From Phorcus lineatus (lineage: Eukaryota; Mollusca; Gastropoda; Trochida; Trochidae): a stretch of DNA of 64,000 nt. The DNA is taken from contig OV121098.1 of NCBI GenBank assembly GCA_921293015.1, positions 15,504,161 through 15,568,160 of the forward strand. Reading direction: 5' to 3'. Below the pieces are notes generated by a model, which worked only from the letters and a program-made list of their open reading frames with translations, had not been told where the DNA came from and did not search any database. A program made the translations under genes and the position numbers. This document shows positions 1 through 9,944 of this stretch, one piece after another; positions within the stretch are counted from its first letter, which is position 1, and each line of letters opens with the position of its first letter.

Positions 1-61
1 AGACAAGCGATTGTATGAAGACAAAAATTGGAACGTTTACTATCGACATTGTGCTGATTGA
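1..61 (+). CDS. 3' end of last exon of a tandem paralogue of the PAN/EB-type secreted protein gene (partial)
   Basis: Reading from base 2, this stretch encodes 19 residues and a TGA stop at 59-61. The end of the peptide, YYRHCAD, lines up with FYRHCSA at the end of the complete last exon at 7296-7561. Upstream, KRLYE also matches QRLYE at the same distance from the stop. The shared spacing, shared cysteine and shared stop position show that this is the C-terminus of a paralogous gene, cut by the window edge. The rest of that gene lies to the left of the window. An AATAAA at 386-391 could be its polyadenylation signal. The similarity is seen directly; the protein's function is not known. Confidence 0.7.
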   Translation, partial: DKRLYEDKNWNVYYRHCAD

Positions 62-939
62 TTTCATTGTCATTTTTGCCTATAGTCCGACAGTCTCCTT
101 GAGAAGCTATGTTAGCTACACAAAACTTGATAACATGTTATGTCATATGCTTGAAAAAAAGTGTTTTCACCTCTGCAGTTTGGTAACTCTTTCTTAGCAG
201 TGACGATATATCAGAGGGGGTAATATCATGTGTATAATGGTACGACGTGAATTCTTCAATACACACAATATCTTTGCCGTTGATAAGTGAAATCGCAAGA
301 AAGTCATGACGTTGTAAAGAAACCCCTTGCTGGAAGCAGTTTTTGACGATAAAAAGACACTCTTTATGTCAAAGAAGCTCATGTTAATAAAATTATTTGT
401 TGGTTTTCAGTGTGATATCACTTATTTTTTTATCTTCGTACAGGGTAAAGACTATGTTCTCATTCGTGCCTGCGACAGTCGTGAAAAAGTGACTTATCCT
501 GCCAGTCAGCGTTATTATTTTTCACACCTTGCGTAAAAATTCACTTTTTTATTGCTACATCATGTTTGTGCTTTGATAGAAGAGTTTGTTAATGGTTTCC
601 ACCTATGTTGGATGGGGATTTTGATTATTTTTTTGTTTTCGTAAGAGATTGATATATCTGTTCTCGTGACTTAATATGTTTTGACGCTAGTAGATAATTA
701 TCAGTTTATCCCTAACTCTCGATCGGGGTAAACTTATATTTAGGCACCCGTGTCATGACATGATATGAACAAAGAATATTTCTCTGATTTTGATCAAAAG
801 TTGTCATTGTTAAAAGAATCAAGTTTTCACGAAATAAATTTGGTAAACGGCTATAAAAGAATTTTTTAAAATTTTTAAATTTGAATAGTAAATGACGAAA
901 GGGATAATGATATAATGACAAATATGACTCTGGTAAACA
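62..939. other. AT-rich intergenic stretch, no assignable gene
   Basis: This follows the stop of the paralogue. A pyrimidine-rich tract ending in TACAG at about 441 precedes an open frame to 536 (starting GKDYVLIRAC), which could be a terminal exon, but I recognise nothing in it and it could be chance. Otherwise I see no coding signal. Confidence 0.3.
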
Positions 940-1272
940 AATTACTTTGATAACCAATATGACATGAACATGCAATGACGATTTCAATTAAAAATTACTT
1001 TGATAAACAATATAACACGAACATGCAATGACGATTTCAATTAAAAATTACTTTGAAAAACAATATGACACGAACATGCAATGACGATTTCAATTAGAAA
1101 TTAATTTGAAAAACAATATGACAAACATGAAATGGCGATTTCAATTAAAAATTACTTTGAAAAACAATATGACACGAACATGTAATGACGATTTTAATTA
1201 AAAATTACTTTGAAAAACAATATGACACGAACATGCAATGACGATTTCAATTAAAAATTACTTTGAAAACAA
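940..1272. repeat. Tandem repeat, ~53-bp unit, about 6 copies
   Basis: The block ATTACTTTGA recurs, with small changes, at 941, 994, 1047, 1100, 1151, 1204 and 1257. The period is therefore 53 bp, with one 51-bp unit. Each unit holds ACGAACATGCAATGACG and a TTTCAATTAA tract. The units are very similar to each other and do not keep an open frame, so this is a minisatellite, not coding. Confidence 0.9.
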
Positions 1273-3594
1273 CGAAAATGAATAGGGTTATATTTAACCC
1301 AATTGAAAATATGATCATGAGAGAGAAAGTATTGACTTTGAAGAATATATATATATAAGTTCTGCTTTTACCTTCTGGTGTGATGGTTGAATGGTAATAA
1401 TTATATGTGAATGTTCACTGTTTATGCAAAGATGCATGTGTCTAAACGAACGTATTGAGAAAAATGATTATGTTGAAATATTGAAGTTAAGGTCCTCTTA
1501 CAGGAATAGCCAACATTTAGATGTATTCTTTAGTTCAAACCTCCTGACCATTATTGTACAACTGCATACTATAAGTTTGTTCACACCCCTTAGTACACCG
1601 GTGCAAATATATCATGTAAATTGGGATGCCTCTGAGGTATCGTAGCATTGCGAAAAAGAAACATATAATGATAAGTTTTCAACACAGATGTGCAGATCAA
1701 TTCTTCTTTGAGGCAAATATTTATCATACCCTTCACTTAAATGTCACAGGTTTGGGTGATTATTGTAATGACTAAATTCAAAGTTTCGAAAAGTCCTATG
1801 TAACTTATCAAATGCTTTAGAAATTAGTCATGTTTTCCCCTTGCACTAAGTCAATGTGATTGTGCTGATTTATTCTCAGAGAGTCGATATAGAACATTTT
1901 TTCGAAATTTGACCCCATCTGTCTGTTTCAACATTCGAACTTTTGCACCAGAGACCAGACGATGCTACTGAATGTGTTAAGTAAGATTTCACTGTTCATA
2001 TATCTCATTTGTGCTTAAAACTCCTTACTATTATTGGTTTGATTTTGCGAAAAATCATATTCTGAACAGAGATCTTAAATGGATGTTTGATATTAATTTT
2101 CATATTTTCAGTGATTTGCGGTTTGAAAAAAGTGAGGTTAGAATGCATAATTTGGTGATCCGCCATCAATTGAGAAATCTGAAATATAGGCTTTTCGATG
2201 TTTAAGATATATTCTATATTTCTAGGAAAATGTTTGACAATGTTAACAGGGAGGTACATGTATTTCCTGTATGATAAATGTACATGTATCAAATGAAATG
2301 GGTTTGGTGACACATAGATGCCAAGATGTGTCACTTGAGAAAGATAAAATGTATACTTTTTGTTTGTGTTTAAATTCAAAATATCCCATATTGGTGTGAT
2401 CTAAATAGGATAATATTTTCTTGTAAGTTCTTTGTGTATGCATTTTATAGATTTGATTTAATTTTGAATGTGTCCAGGAAGATATTAAACCCTTTTTTTC
2501 AGAGTCATGGACACCAATGTCTTGATATAAAGTCAATAAATCAAATATCTATTACAAATCAGTCAGGAATTTATCAAGTCACATTTTTATAGAACTAATG
2601 GCAAAATTTGAAATCCTTAACAAAGTCATAATCTTCTTCTTCTGTTCATAAAATACGTTTTCATTCAAATAATTTGCCTTACGCATAATATTTTAACAAT
2701 CAAAGACACGTTTTTAATGTAAATATTATTTCTATTAAGTATTTCTTAAATTTTAACTAAAGTCATTTTACATCTTTAAAAAATTGTGTATCGAAGTCAA
2801 CTTTTTCAATTTAATCTTTTTTAAAGAAAATTTACATTTAAGTAATAAAAGTCAAAATTCCATCAACGTCAATTTTCTACCCGAGTAACTAATCAATAAT
2901 AGTCACACTATTTCATTAAAGTAATTAACCAACAGTAACTCTAAATCAGTGCCATTCTTTTTATCGAAATAAATAATGCCTTGCGGTAATTTTTTACTAA
3001 ATAAATATTTGATCTAATTTTTCCAGAAGGCCCGATTGGTTTATGGCATGCAATCACGTACGCCCGTCCGTCAGTTCATCCGTAACCTTTTCCCAATTCA
3101 GACTTCTTCCGAACCATTGATCAAGATAGCTGAAATCTTCTTGACACCTTGACTATTGTAGGTTTTTTATTTTTAGATCTCATGAACCTGTAACAAGGAC
3201 CATTGAGGTCCCACCCTAGTATCATATCAATATCCTCATCTCTGGAAGCAAAAGTCCTAGGAAACTGAAATCAGACTCATTTGCTAATAGGGGTTTTGTT
3301 TCATGGACAAGGTGATCCTGGCGGCTCATTTGGTGACCCTGACCTTTAATATAATATTTAATAAAATATTCCTATCTTTCTTCAAATTGAAAATTATGCT
3401 TACATTCAAAGTAAGTTTTACAATCGTCAACGGAATCAGATTTACTGAAAATGTTCTATTTGTCACCCTACTAATGATTGTATATTTTTTCTTAATATTT
3501 TCATAATTCTACAGGAAACTTGGATCATCAGGCGCCAGACTCTGAATTAACAATATCATGTAAGTATATGTACATGTAGCTATATAACATAAAC
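1273..3594. other. AT-rich non-coding stretch
   Basis: There are open frames on both strands at about 2005-2536, but they overlap, are AT-driven and match nothing I know. At about 3025-3330 the sequence turns less AT-rich and holds a CCGTCCGTCAGTTCATCCG block followed by blocks such as GGTCCCACCCTAG, a style typical of dispersed invertebrate repeats. I could not define its ends. Confidence 0.3.
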
Positions 3595-3897
3595 AAGGTC
3601 TGACAGAGTCGTGTCTAAAATAGGACCGGAAATGCAAACTGGGATCTGTCTACGAAGTTTACAGAGGGTAACCGGGCTCCATCTTGAAGTGTTAAATAAT
3701 TTGTTTTTGAAAAATGTGTTAAAAGCCTTAATTCATTATTAAAAATGACTCAAACGGCTTTTTTTGTTCATGCTTAACAAGTATATGGATATGAATATTA
3801 CCAATCAACTTTAAGTAAAAGTTACCAATGGAATCATGCTCAATCTACTGAACTGACTTCAGTGTGGATTCCGGAATTACAGATAGACCTTGTCTAA
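3595..3897. mobile_element. Probable MITE relative of the element at 8016-8157
   Basis: The left part (about 3597-3675) matches the reverse complement of 8077-8157, including GACAGAGTC, AGGACCGGA and GATCTGTCTACGAAG. The flank before it (about 3530-3596) also matches 7967-8015 directly, including ACAATATCATGTAAGTATAT. ACAAGGTCT near 3594 is mirrored by AGACCTTGT near 3886-3895, which suggests terminal inverted repeats. The inferred right end lies directly before the acceptor of the exon at 3902. Confidence 0.5.
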
Positions 3898-3901
3898 GCA
3901 G

Positions 3902-4156
3902 GCACAGACTTTCTTTTGAGAATGATAATTGAAAGTTCATTCGGACTTCGTTTTGCCGACTTCAGCCAGGATGGAGGAACATTTATGACAGTGATGGGAA
4001 TTCTTGACTGTGCAGTTCTGTGTATGAATTTAAAGAACTGTTCTTCCTTCTTCTACAACCTCAACATGCGGTCCTGTGCACTCAGTCCAACAAGACTCCT
4101 AGATACAACAGGACTCACTTCTCAAGCAGGAATCAACTACTACAGCAATAATTACG
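3902..4156 (+). CDS. PAN/apple-like domain exon of a secreted protein gene
   Basis: The exon follows a CAG acceptor (3899-3901) and ends before GTATTT (donor GT at 4157-4158). It is 255 bp and starts and ends in phase 1, so it is a symmetrical 1-1 exon, typical of shuffled extracellular modules. The protein contains FADFSQDGG, then DCAVLC, KNC, SFFYN and RSCAL. This matches the PAN/apple pattern of a paired cysteine helix followed by C-x-x-F and a late C-x-L. No signal peptide is seen, so at least one upstream exon is missing. It joins in frame to the EB-like exon at 4284. An acceptor at 3919-3920 is an alternative start but would break the phase symmetry. The domain call rests on pattern recognition; the ligand is unknown. 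Confidence 0.65.
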
Positions 4157-4283
4157 GTATTTCTCTGTATTAAAAAAATTTTGATTTTGGTAAATTCATA
4201 TAGCTTACTAAAAAAATGAACAAAAATTGCAGATGTATACATTTTGTTTGATTTGAGTCGCACGTCGCAAAACCCTTTTTCAG
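4157..4283 (+). other. Short phase-1 intron of the PAN/EB gene
   Basis: This 127-bp intron runs from GTATTTCTC to a pyrimidine tract CCCTTTTTCAG. Joining 4156 to 4284 completes a GGA codon and keeps the frame open (NNYGFGMQC). Confidence 0.6.
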
Positions 4284-4406
4284 GATTTGGCATGCAGTGC
4301 TCATCTTCAGCCGACTGCTCCTACAAGAACTCCATGTGCAGCCAAGGATCGTGTCAGTGTGCTGTAGGATACAGTTATCTTCCCTCTAATAATAGCTGTG
4401 TCATGC
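4284..4406 (+). CDS. EB-like cysteine-rich module exon
   Basis: This 123-bp exon lies between CCCTTTTTCAG and the consensus donor GTGAGT (4407-4412). It is again symmetrical, phase 1-1, and encodes exactly one module. The cysteines run MQC, ADC, SMC, GSCQC and SCV, with AVGY after the CxC. That is the layout of EB or EGF-like modules found in secreted and membrane proteins of worms, molluscs and arthropods, where disulphides hold a small extracellular fold. Splicing to 7296 gives an arginine codon (C + GA) and continues directly with CGKYGAAF. The module type is a family-level match; binding partners cannot be told. Confidence 0.65.
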
Positions 4407-4479
4407 GTGAGTTGCTTTCAAACATTAATTATATTGTTATGAACACATCAACAAGACATTCGCCCCAACAGAGGGAACT

Positions 4480-4870
4480 ATTAAAAAGACCCTCGAGCTT
4501 CGGGCAGGTTCCCCTTGTGGCAAAACATAAATGTCCTAGCAATATTTCAGCCAATTAAAAAGCGTATTTATGGAAAACATATTTGTCAATAAACAGGCCT
4601 TTGCAGTGTTGCAGTTGCTAAATAAGGCGAATGTGCTTTGTAAGAAGACCCCACGTGCAAAGTCAACATTCAAATGAAATTAATTTCTCAAAGCGTACGG
4701 AAATATTTTACACGTTTTGAATAATAACTTTTGAACCAGGGTGACGCATTGCACAACTAACTTTGAATGTATCCGACCACACTTCTACATTTCTAGACAA
4801 AGAAACGTTTGTCTTAGGACAGAGGCTGATTATACATCTATGACGTATGAGTAACATCTGTATGGAGATT
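4480..4870. repeat. Dispersed repeat, diverged copy of the element at 19489-19858
   Basis: Shared blocks in the same order include GCAATATTTCAGCCAAT, AACATATTTGT, GGCCTTTGCA, TTACACGTTTTGAA, TTGCACAACTAACTTTGA and ACATTTCTAGA. The right end (GTCTTAGGACAGAGG, about 4812-4826) resembles the right terminal inverted repeat of the 19.5-kb copy. The left terminal repeat is not clear here. Confidence 0.7.
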
Positions 4871-4929
4871 AGTTGAATACTCTTTTCGAAATCCTGCTTG
4901 ACATTCAGGGATTAAATTTCTTAGATTTG

Positions 4930-5210
4930 ACCAGTTCGAGAGTTATCAATAACAATCATTAGGGGAATACCTCGATAAATATCTGGATTGTCTTTAAGGC
5001 CTTTTTTATGTATAGGAACAATGAGACCAGCCCTCTGGAAAGAAACCACTTTCAATTCCCTATTAATGTACTTTTGTCGGAAAGGCATTAGTTGTGACTG
5101 CGAGCATTTCATCATCTTTATCGTAACATTGTCAGGACTAGGTGATTTTCCCTTCTTTAAGCAGTTAATAGCATGTCAGTTGTTATGTCATTTCCCTCCG
5201 AAGTTATCCG
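4930..5210 (-). pseudogene. LINE reverse-transcriptase fragment (relic)
   Basis: On the - strand this encodes LKKGKSPSPDN followed by PIHKKGLKDNPDIYRGIPLM. These match LKNGKSSGLDQ and PLHKKGDRSNPDNYRGISLM in the LINE ORF at 11188-13086, at about the same spacing. This is the N-terminal part of the fingers region of a non-LTR reverse transcriptase. The frame fails at both ends, and a probable frameshift near 5170 separates an upstream match (ITTD). There is no catalytic box. It is a dead fragment inside the intron of the PAN/EB gene, in antisense. Confidence 0.75.
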
Positions 5211-5395
5211 CCGATTCGTTAATGTTTAAAATGGCTAAATTTAAAGGTAGGTTAAACTTTTTGCGACAAGCTGATGCATTAAAGCTGCCATATTTCGGGG
5301 GTTTATTGATACACATGTCCATGTGATTGTTGTTAATTTGCAGAACTATTTTGGTCTCAGAATTGTACTAGTTTGCACTCTATTGTTTAAGTTGG

Positions 5396-5490
5396 CAACC
5401 GTTATTGAATATAAGGTTTATGTCAGAAAAATATCTTCTTTTTCAATATTCTACCTAATTATTTCTGTCGTACAAATGTATGGTGATGAG
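5396..5490 (+). repeat. Partial copy of the 3' end of the intron before the last exon
   Basis: The block TTATTGAATATAAGGTTT, then GCAGAAAA-like and TATCTTCTTTT blocks, matches 7190-7284 in the same order. The copy stops at 5490, where the MITE at 5491 begins, so the matching acceptor and exon are missing on the other side. Confidence 0.6.
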
Positions 5491-5789
5491 CATCCTGCTT
5501 CATCAGCGTAATTGAATTTGCTGATCGAGCTCCTTCCATATACCCTGATATCCTTTAGGCCAAAAGCCTCGTATCGCTAGCTATCGAACCAGCCAATTAG
5601 ACGACTCGCATCCAGCAACAGCTTCACAACCCGAATGGAAAATTCTGTTTAGTTCAAAAGAGTAGCTACAAGCTCGTTTGATAACGACATTTCATTGACT
5701 GAAATAATAACAGCCGTACTCGAAAGAGATCAGGGTATATGGAAGGAGCTCGATCAGCGGATTCAATTACGTTGATGAACCAGGATGAA
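5491..5789. mobile_element. MITE with ~55-bp terminal inverted repeats (copy 1)
   Basis: The left end starts CATCCTGCTTCATCAGCG and the right end finishes with the reverse complement of the same (GATGAACCAGGATG). Inner matches include GATCGAGCTCCTTCCATATA on the left and TATATGGAAGGAGCTCGATC on the right. A second, shorter copy lies at 17331-17551. There is no open frame of note, so it is non-autonomous. Confidence 0.8.
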
Positions 5790-6310
5790 TTTAAGATAAA
5801 CTTTAGTTATCTTAGTAGAAAAAGTTTCACAACTTAAATCATTTCATTTGAGACAGATGTTGTTATTAAGTTCGAGGCTATAGGACGCTGGTGAACTTAT
5901 ATCTTTTAGATAAAAAAAAAAGAGAGAAAATTCCTTGTATTTTTCATACACATTACGCTTTGACGAATACCTTAGAAGTTTAGCCCATAGGTAAGATGGT
6001 CTGTTGTATAATAAGTGAGTAGAGGCTTCGGTTTTTAAAAAATCCTTTTTGGCACACCCTCCACGTGACCAAGTAATGGTACTTGTAGTGTGGTAAAACT
6101 TTCGTCGTTAAAAATACTCTCTCGCTGTTTTCTGTTCGTCTTTCTCTTTCCCTTTCCTTAACCGATATGTCCTCTTCCGTTTGGATGGCAACATCTATGT
6201 ACTATATGAAATACTTCTGATAGTACGTGAAACCCGTCTCACTCTCATACTGCTGGCTGACACAGCAACCAGATCTCACATCAAACCGTCTTACCCCCTT
6301 CCCCTCCCCC

Positions 6311-6911
6311 TCCAAAAAAGGATAAAAATCAATAAAATAGTGTACAATATTAAGAAGATTCCAAATTTAAAGAATAGATAAATGTAATCATAATTCTTTT
6401 CCTATCCAAAGAACTAACTTTTGGCATCAACATTTTCATCAAGAGACTACAGTTAATTACATTTGCATACAATCAGTTTTGAATATGTCTTTGTAAGAAT
6501 CCATTTAAAAATGGAAGAAATGTCTTTTGCAACTGAAGTCAAACATAATGCGATTGTCTGCTGTACTGGTCTCCTTAATTAGAAATAGACCTTTTTAGAT
6601 TAATTAGTACATAACCTTGATATAGGATCTGGATACAATAAGACTAGAAACATATATGTGCAATGTAATTAAATTAGTACTATTTTTCTTACCCTTTAAG
6701 GGTATTTCGTACACAACGATATCTAATTCAGCCCTGTCTGTTCTAAAACAAATGAGGTCACCGAAATATCTTTCAATTATGATTGAAGTATTTATTTGAC
6801 GAAAACACTCTACCATGACATAATGCCTTAAAATGATAGGTCGAAGAGGTGTGTTTATGTTCTATTAAAGTGGTTCCTCCTCATGAATAATGGAAGTAAA
6901 ACCAACTATTT
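6311..6911 (+). repeat. Segmental duplication, copy A (~600 bp)
   Basis: It matches 9945-10529 directly over its whole length, with blocks such as AATAAAATAGTGTACAATAT, GAAGTATTTATTTGACG and GGCATCAACATTTTC. The offset is about 3.63 kb. Copy A is inside the intron of the PAN/EB gene and copy B is downstream of it. There are no clear terminal repeats, so tandem rearrangement or an unrecognised element are both possible. Confidence 0.85.
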
Positions 6912-6924
6912 CCATAATCCATAA

Positions 6925-6985
6925 TAAATTCAATCTATTTAAAACTAGCTGTAATATAATACGTCCCGAAGTCCGTAGTTATATC
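6925..6985. repeat. Short inverted duplication, mate at 9095-9150
   Basis: The sequence AACTAGCTGTAATATAATA with CGAAGTCCG is found in reverse complement at 9095-9150. It abuts the end of the 6.3-kb duplication, so the locus has been both duplicated and inverted. Confidence 0.6.
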
Positions 6986-7295
6986 TAGAGAATTACACAT
7001 CTCTTCCGTAAAGTAACAAGTTTTTTGACTCGTCAATTTCATGAATATTATCCCTATCAAAGTTATATGTTGCTTTAATATTCTCGTCCATAAAACTGCT
7101 GGCACAACATGATAAAGTGTCTTGTCCTTTAAACTCAAATCTTCCTGCTTATTCCTTCCAAACGCCCTGATGTCTTCTTTGATTGTTTCAACCATTATTG
7201 AATATAAGGTTTCTTGCAGAAAATTATCTTCTTTTACAAAATTCTGTCTTACTCATTTCTGCCCTAACGTATATTGATGTATTTTGTCTTTGTAG

Positions 7296-7561
7296 GATGC
7301 GGTAAATATGGAGCTGCCTTTGTCGAATACAAGGACCATGGAGTTGGTAGTTGCAATAGAAAGGTACTCACGTATTATTCCAGCATAGCCTGTTTGCAAG
7401 CATGCCGAGACAAACGCACATTTGTTTGCATCAACGGGGAATACGGAGAAAAGACGAATGAATGTTTTCTCTGCGACAAGGCCTGGTTTGACCTACGTAA
7501 AGAGCAGCGACTTTATGAAGCAAGAGGTTGGATAATCTTCTATCGACATTGTTCTGCTTGA
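7296..7561 (+). CDS. Last exon of the PAN/EB-type secreted protein: cysteine-rich C-terminal domain
   Basis: The exon follows a TAG acceptor (7293-7295), begins in phase 1 and ends at TGA 7559-7561. It encodes about 88 residues: CGKYGAAFVEYKDHG, then SSIACLQACR, FVCIN, NECFLCDKAW and a final FYRHCSA. The paired helix cysteines (ACLQAC), the later CxxC and the aromatic end suggest a second PAN/apple-like fold, though more diverged than the first. It joins in frame to the EB-like exon at 4406, which supports one gene. There is no transmembrane segment or anchor signal, so the product is probably secreted. AATAAA at 7802-7807 is a possible polyadenylation signal. Close copies of this exon at 1-61 and 7610-7705 show a recently expanding family. 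Confidence 0.65.
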
Positions 7562-7609
7562 TTGCATAAACTGTTCACTTTTTCTGTCTGTGTCCTTAGG
7601 TTTGGTATT

Positions 7610-7705
7610 CCACTTTCACATTTTAAAGAAAATATCAACAAAGATTGTTCTCTATGCGACAAGGCCTGGTATGACCTACGAAAAGATCAACACAATACCA
7701 TTTAA
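7610..7705 (+). pseudogene. Broken duplicate of the last exon
   Basis: Reading from 7625, the translation contains DCSLCDKAWYDLRKDQ, which matches ECFLCDKAWFDLRKEQ in the exon at 7296-7561. At DNA level CTATGCGACAAGGCCTGGT and GACCTACG are nearly unchanged. The frame reaches a TAA at about 7703 and lacks the C-terminal RHC block and the upstream ACLQAC block. It lies only about 50 bp after the stop of the intact exon. It could be a remnant of unequal crossing-over in the tandem family, or an alternative exon; the early stop makes a relic more likely. Confidence 0.65.
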
Positions 7706-8015
7706 ACTCAGTAAAGCAAGCATCATCTGCATTAGGTTGAGGCATGGTTTGGTCGTCGGTATGGTCCTCTATAGTTCCAGCAAAGTGTTAACCTTGTCCA
7801 AAATAAAAAATGTCCATAGGTGTTAAGTGTCTCAATAAGCCCGTTTGTACGATAATATGTTTGCCAATATATCTTACCTTTATATCATCCGTATGATCAT
7901 CATTTATTTATACAAAAAAGGTGAAAGACAAAGGGAATATGAAGACGAAGAGATTCACACCTGAGCCACAGGCGCCAATCTCTGACAATATCATGTAAGT
8001 ATATTAACATAAACA

Positions 8016-8157
8016 AGGTCTGACACTAGTGACAGAGTCGTGGCTGCAAAAGAACCGGAAATGGTTTCCTGGCACGGTTACCCTCTGTAAACTTCGTAGA
8101 CAGATCCCAGTTCGCATATCCGGTCCTATTGCAGACATCACTGACTCTGTCAGACCT
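8016..8157. mobile_element. Small MITE with AGGTCTGACA terminal inverted repeats
   Basis: The left end reads AGGTCTGACA followed by GACAGAGTCGTGG and ACCGGAAATG. The right end is its imperfect reverse complement (CATATCCGGTCC, GACTCTGTCAGACCT). The total is about 142 bp. A related element lies in the other orientation at 3595-3897, so the two bracket the PAN/EB gene. Confidence 0.75.
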
Positions 8158-8195
8158 ATTCCTATGACAATACTTTACAATTATTGACCTCAGTT

Positions 8196-8296
8196 GTGAA
8201 TAAAATGGTTTATCGACCTCGGATGAGTGATGTCACCAAAGGCGATAGCCGAGGTGAACGTTATCTTCAAAAAGGTCGATCAACCATTTGATTCAC
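8196..8296. mobile_element. Fold-back element, ~101 bp
   Basis: GTGAATAAAATGGTTTATCG at the left is mirrored by GGTCGATCAACCATTTGATT at the right, with a short centre that includes CCGAGGTGAACG. There is no coding capacity. It would form a hairpin. Confidence 0.6.
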
Positions 8297-8508
8297 CTTT
8301 GATTGTATTTATATGTCTTCGTCGTCGGTTTCAGTAAAGCGTTTCTCCCCATTGTCTCCAAAGGGGAGTAACTCCAAACGCTCCTCGCTTTGGTGATCTG
8401 TTTAAGCTATAGTTCATTGTATTGTTAAATCAACCTTGCACGACAGTTTGGTCTTTGTCATTTACCATATTTCTCGGCATATCATAAAACAAAACAATCC
8501 TCCGTCAC

Positions 8509-8832
8509 ATGATATATTATAGTTCATATCATTCCACTAGACAGTGTAGTAGAAATTCATGGGCAACAAGGATTAAAAACATTCTTTTTCATTTTGGATT
8601 TGGATTTGTTTGGCTAAGCCAGGAAATTGGTAACCACAAATTGTTTATTAAATCATTCAGGCAGAGGTTACATGGTAACTTATTCCAATCCTGGCAATCA
8701 TCTATGGAAAACAACATTAAATGTTATTACTATAAGCAATTTAAAACTTTATTAAATGTGGAAAGTTACTTAACAAATAATGATATTCCTCAATATTTAA
8801 AAATCACATTTGCAAGATTTGTCATTGTTTGA
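8509..8832 (+). pseudogene. LINE ORF2 C-terminal fragment
   Basis: The translation contains WATRIKNILFHFGFGFVWLS then FRQRLHGNLFQSWQSSM and QFKTLLN. It aligns with WASHIRNLLFSHGYGFVWLS and FRETTIGMFNQDWQSTL in the C-terminal part of the LINE ORF at 11188-13086. The reverse-transcriptase core and the zinc-finger tail are both absent. It is a 5'-truncated or broken copy of a sister LINE, in the opposite orientation to the long one. Confidence 0.75.
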
Positions 8833-9944
8833 CCTAATGTGTTGATTTGCTTTTGCACAAATTACCAAATAAACAACCCAAAAATATTCAGTTAACATTA
8901 TCAGCAAAGAATTTATGCTGTCATCATATTTTTCAAGACAATTCACTGCGAAACATTGGTAACATTCAGATTTTGTAATCGAGGTGCGAAACAATCGCAT
9001 TGACCCGCGATTCGAAGAGCTGGGCCAGCACTCTTTTGATTGGCTGATGTTCGCGCCTGCTCGACACGGAATAGACCTGTAATTCGCTAAATGTAATAAC
9101 GGACTTCGGTACTTATTATATTACAGCTAGTTTTAACTAGATTGATATTTTAGTGCCCGTCATTTAGTGAATGTGTGGTATCTTGTCGAAGTTAATTTTT
9201 AATGGAACGATTGATTTTTAAATCATAATGACAATTGATGCCAGATTGAAATATTCAAAACTAAGATTTCTACTTTCTTGTTTTCAATGTAAAATAATAT
9301 CCCATCCACGCATGTAGAATCGCTTATCATTATACTATAAAAGGCCTTCAGATAATTTTATTTATTAGTGGTTCAAATCCTATTTTCATGCTGAAAACTC
9401 AAGTTCAGTAGATCTTTATCTTAGAAAATGTGTATGGCATCACAAATTAATAAATAAAAATAGAAATTTTCTAGCCTTTGTATTCGCAATGGTTTTATAT
9501 TAAGTTCCATACTCCAAAATGAAATATCAAACTTGACCAAACTTCAATAGTTTACAGAATCTAATACTCTGACCATTTAGTTATATTTTTCAATGTAATT
9601 ATCGCTCCCAAAAATAATATTAATGATTTATGATCTTCGGAGATGGCAAATTTCGCTTATTGGCAAAATAATTTTTTATAGAAAACTTTTTATAGAAAAA
9701 TTAATAATCAAGAATTTTGTATGCTCCTTACGTCTTTAAAATTGCTGATGTGTTTGGAATAACATGCTTATAGCTAATGAATTTTGTATGAAACTTCCTT
9801 TTTTTTCTTCTACGGTAACATTTGATCTTTCATCATGTTTCCAAGGCAAAAAATATGTACAACAGTTCGTGGGCCAGGATGTACCTCTTGTATTTTTTAA
9901 AAGGAACATTAACAAATATTTATTTCTAAACTTAACATAATTTA
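8833..9944. other. AT-rich stretch with a short inverted duplication
   Basis: The only structure I see is 9095-9150, the reverse complement of 6925-6985. No gene is supported. Confidence 0.3.

Larger units (their letters stand above)
4407..7295 (+). other. Long intron of the PAN/EB gene, filled with repeats
   Basis: The intron runs from the GTGAGT donor to the acceptor TTGTCTTTGTAG (ending 7295). It carries a dispersed repeat (4480-4870), a LINE reverse-transcriptase relic on the - strand (4930-5210), a partial duplication of the intron's own 3' end (5396-5490), a MITE (5491-5789) and one half of a segmental duplication (6311-6911). Confidence 0.55.

Noticed and set aside
2005..2536. Overlapping - strand frames of 124 and 97 codons
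   Set aside because: AT-driven, overlapping in different frames, no motif, no splice context, and another frame is open on the + strand.
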